From Bacillota bacterium (lineage in GTDB: Bacteria > Bacillota > Clostridia > Lachnospirales > Lachnospiraceae): a stretch of DNA of 10,482 nucleotides. The notes beneath the pieces were generated by a model, which did no database searches, was not told the DNA's origin, and saw only the letters and a list, made by a program, of their open reading frames with translations. The stretch lies in contig JAEYWQ010000132.1 in assembly GCA_023428885.1 (NCBI GenBank), forward strand, positions 1 through 10,482. Direction: 5' to 3'. Position numbers and translations under genes: made by a program. Within the stretch, counting starts at the first letter, position 1, and each line of letters starts with the position of its first letter. Shown piece by piece: positions 7,544 through 10,482 of the stretch.

Positions 7544-7562
7544 GGTGCACCTCAAAAATAAT

Positions 7563-7578
7563 ATTCTATGAAATTATA
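7563..7578 (-). promoter_or_regulatory. Possible promoter core for the LysM-GH18 gene
   Basis: The minus strand carries TATAAT (7573-7578) with no recognisable -35 at 16-19 bases. Three bases downstream is CATAGAATA (7562-7570). CATAGAAT fits the sporulation sigma-E -10 (CATACAnT) at seven of eight positions, and CATAnnnTA is the sigma-K -10 pattern. I see no convincing -35 for either sporulation factor. Which of these is used, if any, is open; read-through from the upstream gene is also possible because no strong terminator intervenes. Confidence 0.35.
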
Positions 7579-7633
7579 TTCTGATTTACAAAATTAATTC
7601 TTGTATTTATCAGGGAAAGCTCTCAAATCATCA

Positions 7634-9271
7634 TCAAACTTTAAGCTTAAGCACATATTCAATCCTACTCTTTAGTTCAAGGCTCTCGGTAAAACCAGGA
7701 TCCATTTGAAGTGATTTTTCAATATAACCCATAGCTTTTTTAAACTTCTGCATATTATAATAGCAAACTGAAATCTCATAATTAATTGCCGCATCTTCTC
7801 CATAGAATTCTATCGACGTCTCAAACAATGTAATTGCTTCCCTATCGTAGCCCAAATAAACCAATAATGAGCCCAAGCAATAGGATAGATCTCCTTCCTC
7901 ACCAATCGGAAAGTAATTCTCCCAAACCTGAAATATGGCTGTCACCAGTTCATCCTTTGGGAACTTCTCCTCTTTCTCAATACGCTCCAGCAAAATATTA
8001 TACATCTCCAAAAAAGTTCTTGCATCCCAAACTGTATATCTTAAGAAAGTTAGCAACTCTTTCGTCGTCATTGACTTACTATGAGGAACCATCGCCTTTT
8101 TCATACTATAAAAATCATCTGGTCCAATACTTTCAATTATCTCATGGTAAGCCATAGAAGTTTCTATAAAATTATGACTACGTTCACTTAGCAGAAATAA
8201 GGACATGGTAACGTTCTCGTGTTCGTATATGCTGTGAATTGCTCTTCCCCCTAGGCTGTTAAAATACAACTCTATGGCATGGAAGTTCACAGTTAAGGAG
8301 ATAGAACCATGTTTTGATAGATAAGGATGATAGTTTTTGTCCATAGCCTTAGCATTTCGATAGCCTTTATCCGCAGAAATCAAGACAATGTCATCCTGGA
8401 ACAGCTGACGCAATCTTTGAATACAGGACAAGGCAATGTTTGGAAATGAGAATGCGCTGTCCTCCAAGCAAGTTTGATAATGTGATAGGATATTATTCCA
8501 TTTAGCGTCCTCGTAATATCTACTTCCATCAATTATATGATCGGAATAATAATAATCCAGGCCTGCCAAGATGGACTTATCATTAGGATCAACTTGGTCC
8601 TTGGCCTGTGTCACCGTAATTAATCCTTCATAAAGCACTCCTTTCTTAACATAGAAGCTGTCTTGAGGAATACTGTCAAAGGTATAATTTGCAAATAAAA
8701 TCAGTGGATTCTTCTGATGTCCAACTTTTAAAACATCACCACTGTATCTTAAATGTAGTTCTTCATCACATGCCATATCAAAAATGGCACAATCAAGAAT
8801 GCCTTGTTCAAAAAACGGCTTTAAATAGCTATGGTTTAACCAATAGTTGATATTTCTCTCAGCCAGGTCAGAAACAATATACTTGAACTTCATTCCTTTT
8901 AAAGAGGAATTATCAAGAATCTTTAAAAACCTCTTAAGAAATGAATACGTAAATCGGCCCACCCCAGCTGCAAGCTCCATGATATAAATCGTGTTTTCTT
9001 TATCAAAATCCTTACTTGAAGCGATATCCCTACAATAGCCGAAGACTGTTTTCGCATATAGCGTTGCAATATAAGGATTGGTTGTTATATATTGTGGTAC
9101 AATTCCCTTAATCCAAGCCTCTGGTCCTTGATTTGCATAAAAGTCCGATTGCAACTTCCATATAATTGATTGAGAAAGGGGCTTATTTGCTTCTAAGATA
9201 GCACCTGCTTCCTCAGTAGGTTTTTTATGATTAAGGCGTTTGATGTTATATTGTTTAGCTTGCATGTCCAA
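7634..9271 (-). CDS. SAM-dependent methyltransferase-like protein with C-terminal TPRs, function unknown
   Basis: A 545-residue protein with no signal peptide or membrane span. MELAAGVGRF (98-107) is a clear class I methyltransferase motif I. It is followed by FKYIVSDLAERN (129-140), where the acidic SAM-contact residue is expected, and LILFANYTFDSIPQD (190-204), which resembles motif IV of the MidA/COG1565-type methyltransferases. Residues about 460-540 hold two or three TPR units (AINYEISVCYYNMQKFKKAM). The target is unknown; TPRs suggest a protein partner. The start is judged to be TTG at 9271, since GGAGG (9279-9283) is seven bases away; the ATG at 9265 is two codons later with a 13-base spacing and is the alternative. 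A longer in-frame TTG at 9310 lies upstream of the predicted transcription start and is excluded. It is the first gene of a minus-strand unit, followed by the LysM-GH18 gene after 90 bases. Confidence 0.8.
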   Translation of the reverse strand: MDMQAKQYNIKRLNHKKPTEEAGAILEANKPLSQSIIWKLQSDFYANQGPEAWIKGIVPQYITTNPYIATLYAKTVFGYCRDIASSKDFDKENTIYIMELAAGVGRFTYSFLKRFLKILDNSSLKGMKFKYIVSDLAERNINYWLNHSYLKPFFEQGILDCAIFDMACDEELHLRYSGDVLKVGHQKNPLILFANYTFDSIPQDSFYVKKGVLYEGLITVTQAKDQVDPNDKSILAGLDYYYSDHIIDGSRYYEDAKWNNILSHYQTCLEDSAFSFPNIALSCIQRLRQLFQDDIVLISADKGYRNAKAMDKNYHPYLSKHGSISLTVNFHAIELYFNSLGGRAIHSIYEHENVTMSLFLLSERSHNFIETSMAYHEIIESIGPDDFYSMKKAMVPHSKSMTTKELLTFLRYTVWDARTFLEMYNILLERIEKEEKFPKDELVTAIFQVWENYFPIGEEGDLSYCLGSLLVYLGYDREAITLFETSIEFYGEDAAINYEISVCYYNMQKFKKAMGYIEKSLQMDPGFTESLELKSRIEYVLKLKV

Positions 9272-9278
9272 CGTAATT

Positions 9279-9283
9279 CCTCC
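9279..9283 (-). promoter_or_regulatory. Ribosome binding site favouring TTG 9271 over ATG 9265
   Basis: GGAGG on the minus strand sits seven bases before TTG (9271-9269) and 13 bases before ATG (9265-9263). The spacing to TTG is the normal one. Confidence 0.6.
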
Positions 9284-9311
9284 AAGGGTTTGATGTAAAA
9301 CAGATAGCAAA

Positions 9312-9340
9312 AGTATATACTAATAAACCCAGGATGTCAA
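9312..9340 (-). promoter_or_regulatory. Near-perfect sigma-A promoter for the TPR-methyltransferase gene
   Basis: The minus strand reads TTGACA (9335-9340), 17 bases, TATACT (9312-9317): an exact -35, five of six at the -10 and ideal spacing. Predicted start of transcription is near 9305, giving a leader of about 34 bases before TTG 9271. Vegetative, probably strong expression is expected. Confidence 0.88.
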
Positions 9341-9359
9341 AAGGTGGATTTTATTTATT

Positions 9360-9380
9360 GGTCACATTCAGGTCACATTC
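9360..9380 (+). promoter_or_regulatory. Tandem 11-bp direct repeat resembling an HssR/OmpR-type operator
   Basis: GGTCACATTC occurs at 9360-9369 and again at 9371-9380, an 11-base period typical of OmpR/PhoB-family response regulators that bind two half sites on one DNA face. Written as GGTCACATT-N2-GGTCACATT it matches the HssR heme-response repeat of staphylococci (GTTCATATT-N2-GTTCATATT) at seven of nine positions per half. It ends seven bases before a TATATT -10 candidate (9387-9392) facing the permease gene, where no good -35 exists, as at activator-dependent promoters. It is also 20 bases upstream of the divergent -35. No regulator gene is in the window. Confidence 0.6.
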
Positions 9381-9386
9381 TGGATT

Positions 9387-9392
9387 TATATT
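9387..9392 (+). promoter_or_regulatory. Candidate -10 element for the permease gene
   Basis: TATATT lies directly downstream of the tandem repeat. The bases 16-18 upstream do not resemble TTGACA, so the promoter would depend on the regulator bound at 9360-9380. It would give a leader of about 125 bases before ATG 9525, containing the palindromes at 9410-9421 and 9475-9504. Confidence 0.4.
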
Positions 9393-9409
9393 AGGTTCAT
9401 CGATAAACA

Positions 9410-9421
9410 TTACAGCTGTAA
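9410..9421. promoter_or_regulatory. 12-bp perfect palindrome TTACAGCTGTAA, possible operator
   Basis: The core TACA-GC-TGTA fits the TACAnnTGTA pattern bound by BlaI/MecI/CopY-family repressors. A weaker relative, AACA-CA-TGTA (9438-9447), lies 26 bases downstream. Both fall in the predicted leader of the permease gene. No such repressor gene is visible, so this is a pattern match only. Confidence 0.35.
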
Positions 9422-9474
9422 ATTAGAAATAAAATGAAACACATGTAACTAGCAAATGTAGAGAAAAAAATGAA

Positions 9475-9504
9475 ATGAATTTATATGAAATTCATGATAA
9501 TCAT
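9475..9504. repeat. Two adjoining inverted repeats just upstream of the permease start
   Basis: ATGAATTT (9475-9482) and AAATTCAT (9488-9495) form a perfect 8-base inverted repeat with a five-base spacer. It abuts a second inverted repeat, ATGAT-A-ATCAT (9494-9504). They end nine bases before the AGAGGT ribosome site, so they could be a repressor site or a weak RNA hairpin affecting translation. The AT-rich sequence makes chance possible. Confidence 0.35.
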
Positions 9505-9524
9505 AGTATGAAAGAGGTAGGCTT

Positions 9525-10482
9525 ATGAAATTAGCATGGAAAGAAATTAGGCATAGTGCAAAAAAGTATTTATTAATAGAGAGTATACTTGTTCTGATGA
9601 TATTTATGGTAGTATTTTTATCCGGACTGGCAAATGGACTTGGCTGGGCGATTAGTGCATCTATTGAAAAGACAGATGCCAATTACTTTGTAATCAGTAC
9701 AGATGCAGAAAAATTAATCTCCATATCCAATGTAGAAAAAGATGCATTGGATCAAGTAGCTTCTCAAACCAAAGACAATGTAACAAATCTGAGCATTAAA
9801 AGATCGAATATAAATACATTAACTGATGAAAAGAAATTAGATATCACCTATTTTTCAATTGACCCTAAGAGTTTTCTCTCTCCAGATGTGACGGAAGGGG
9901 AAATGTTATCGGAATCTGTAATAGAGTATTCCGTTGTATTGGATGATTCCTTTCAAGAGCAAAATATAGCCATAGGGGATGTGGTAGAGGATTCTGTAAC
10001 AGGCCTCCCATTAACAGTAGTGGGCTTTGCAAAAGATGAGATCTATGGACACTCACCAGTCGGCTTTATTAAGGCAGATACAATGAAGGCTCTCAATACA
10101 GAGCTAAACTCCTCTTATATAGAAAAATATAATGCAATCGCGGTACAGGGCACTGACATAGACAATATTAATGTGAAGGGATTAGAAGTACTTGATAAAG
10201 AAACCATTATTAATAATCTCCCTGGTTATTCTGCCGAACAGTTAACAATTAAGATGATTCTTTGGGTTCTGGTAGTCATCTCTGCCGCAGTATTAGGTGT
10301 ATTTTTCTACGTAATAACAATTCAAAAGCAAAAACAGTTTGGTGTACTGAAAGCAATCGGAATGAAGATGTCAGAACTTACTAGGTACATTATGAGTCAG
10401 GTTCTCATTCTTTCCATGATTGGTGTGATTATCGGCAACCTTCTATCAGTTGGTATGGCATCCATGCTCCCAAGTAGTATGC
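9525..10482 (+). CDS. FtsX-like ABC transporter permease (HrtB/DevC type), 3' end cut by window edge
   Basis: The ATG at 9525, with AGAGGT (9513-9518) six bases before it, opens 319 residues to the window edge; the family is usually about 350-400 long, so perhaps 30-80 residues are missing. MKLAWKEIRHSAKKYLLIES leads into a first membrane helix (about 16-38). A large extracytoplasmic domain (about 40-240, MacB/FtsX periplasmic-core-like) follows, then two more helices (244-264, 290-313). QKQKQFGVLKAIGMK (267-281) is the coupling segment that contacts the ATPase in FtsX/MacB/LolE-type exporters. The N-terminus and length resemble HrtB heme exporters and DevC. The ATPase partner is expected just beyond the right edge. 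A tandem HssR-like repeat in the promoter supports heme or toxic-compound efflux, but the substrate is not proven. Other choices are antimicrobial-peptide or lipid export. Confidence 0.87.
   Translation, partial: MKLAWKEIRHSAKKYLLIESILVLMIFMVVFLSGLANGLGWAISASIEKTDANYFVISTDAEKLISISNVEKDALDQVASQTKDNVTNLSIKRSNINTLTDEKKLDITYFSIDPKSFLSPDVTEGEMLSESVIEYSVVLDDSFQEQNIAIGDVVEDSVTGLPLTVVGFAKDEIYGHSPVGFIKADTMKALNTELNSSYIEKYNAIAVQGTDIDNINVKGLEVLDKETIINNLPGYSAEQLTIKMILWVLVVISAAVLGVFFYVITIQKQKQFGVLKAIGMKMSELTRYIMSQVLILSMIGVIIGNLLSVGMASMLPSSM

Noticed and set aside
7544..7555. TTG start at 7555 for the LysM-GH18 gene
   Set aside because: The GAGG ribosome site at 7550-7553 overlaps this codon and is correctly spaced for the ATG at 7543, which also begins exactly at the first LysM strand.
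7581..7613. AT-rich inverted repeat between the TPR-methyltransferase and LysM-GH18 genes as a terminator
   Set aside because: CTGAT/ATCAG and ACAA/TTGT arms with uneven internal loops give a weak stem with almost no GC and no T-run on the minus strand. It overlaps the -35 zone of the next gene and is at most an operator candidate.
7834..8157. Plus-strand reading frame of 107 codons inside the TPR-methyltransferase gene
   Set aside because: Low-complexity composition rich in Pro and Ser, no ribosome site, no domain, and it is fully covered by a well-supported gene on the other strand.
9272..9310. Longer N-terminus of the TPR-methyltransferase from TTG 9310
   Set aside because: It lies upstream of the transcription start predicted from the near-perfect promoter at 9312-9340, and the GGAGG ribosome site would fall inside the coding region.
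9449..10056. Two minus-strand frames (9449-9682 and 9865-10056) opposite the permease
   Set aside because: They are antisense to a clear FtsX-type coding region with its own ribosome site, and neither has a domain or signal of its own.

Overview
The window reads as chromosomal DNA of a low-GC, spore-forming, probably flagellated clostridial Firmicute. A Lachnospiraceae-type organism is my best guess, but the window holds no marker gene that fixes the taxon. The support is an AT-rich composition, strong AGGAGG-type ribosome sites, two TTG start codons, consensus sigma-A promoters, a SleL/YaaH-like LysM-GH18 protein without a signal peptide, and a sigma-28 (SigD/FliA)-type promoter.

Layout. 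Everything from 1 to about 9271 is read leftward (minus strand); the last kilobase is read rightward. In minus-strand order there are five genes. First is a TPR-containing SAM-methyltransferase-like protein (9271-7634), behind a near-perfect sigma-A promoter. Second is a LysM-LysM-GH18 protein (7543-6269), closed by a strong intrinsic terminator (6201-6257). After a 235-base regulatory gap comes a glycosylation block: a GT2 glycosyltransferase with C-terminal TPRs (6033-4984), overlapping by 13 bases a 1327-residue TPR/GT2/methyltransferase/methyltransferase/glycosyltransferase fusion (4996-1013). Last is a RmlD-like NDP-sugar reductase (901 to beyond base 1) with its own promoter. On the plus strand an FtsX-type ABC permease of the HrtB/DevC sort starts at 9525 and runs off the right edge.

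How the genes may work together. The gap before the GT2-TPR gene contains TAAG-N15-GCCGATAA on the minus strand, placed so that its transcript would start about 27 bases before the TTG start codon. This is the pattern of a flagellar sigma-28 promoter, so the glycosyltransferase pair is likely to be expressed with late flagellar genes. With the RmlD-like reductase, it would then build a (possibly O-methylated, possibly rhamnose-containing) glycan on flagellin or another surface protein. That substrate is inference.

The divergent region before the permease carries a tandem 11-bp repeat (GGTCACATT-CA-GGTCACATT). It strongly resembles the HssR direct repeat that controls the hrtAB heme-efflux genes of staphylococci, and there are further palindromes downstream of it. 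The LysM-GH18 protein has Gln where the GH18 catalytic Glu should be and is probably a non-catalytic peptidoglycan-binding protein. I saw no RNA genes, insertion sequences, CRISPR arrays or attachment sites.
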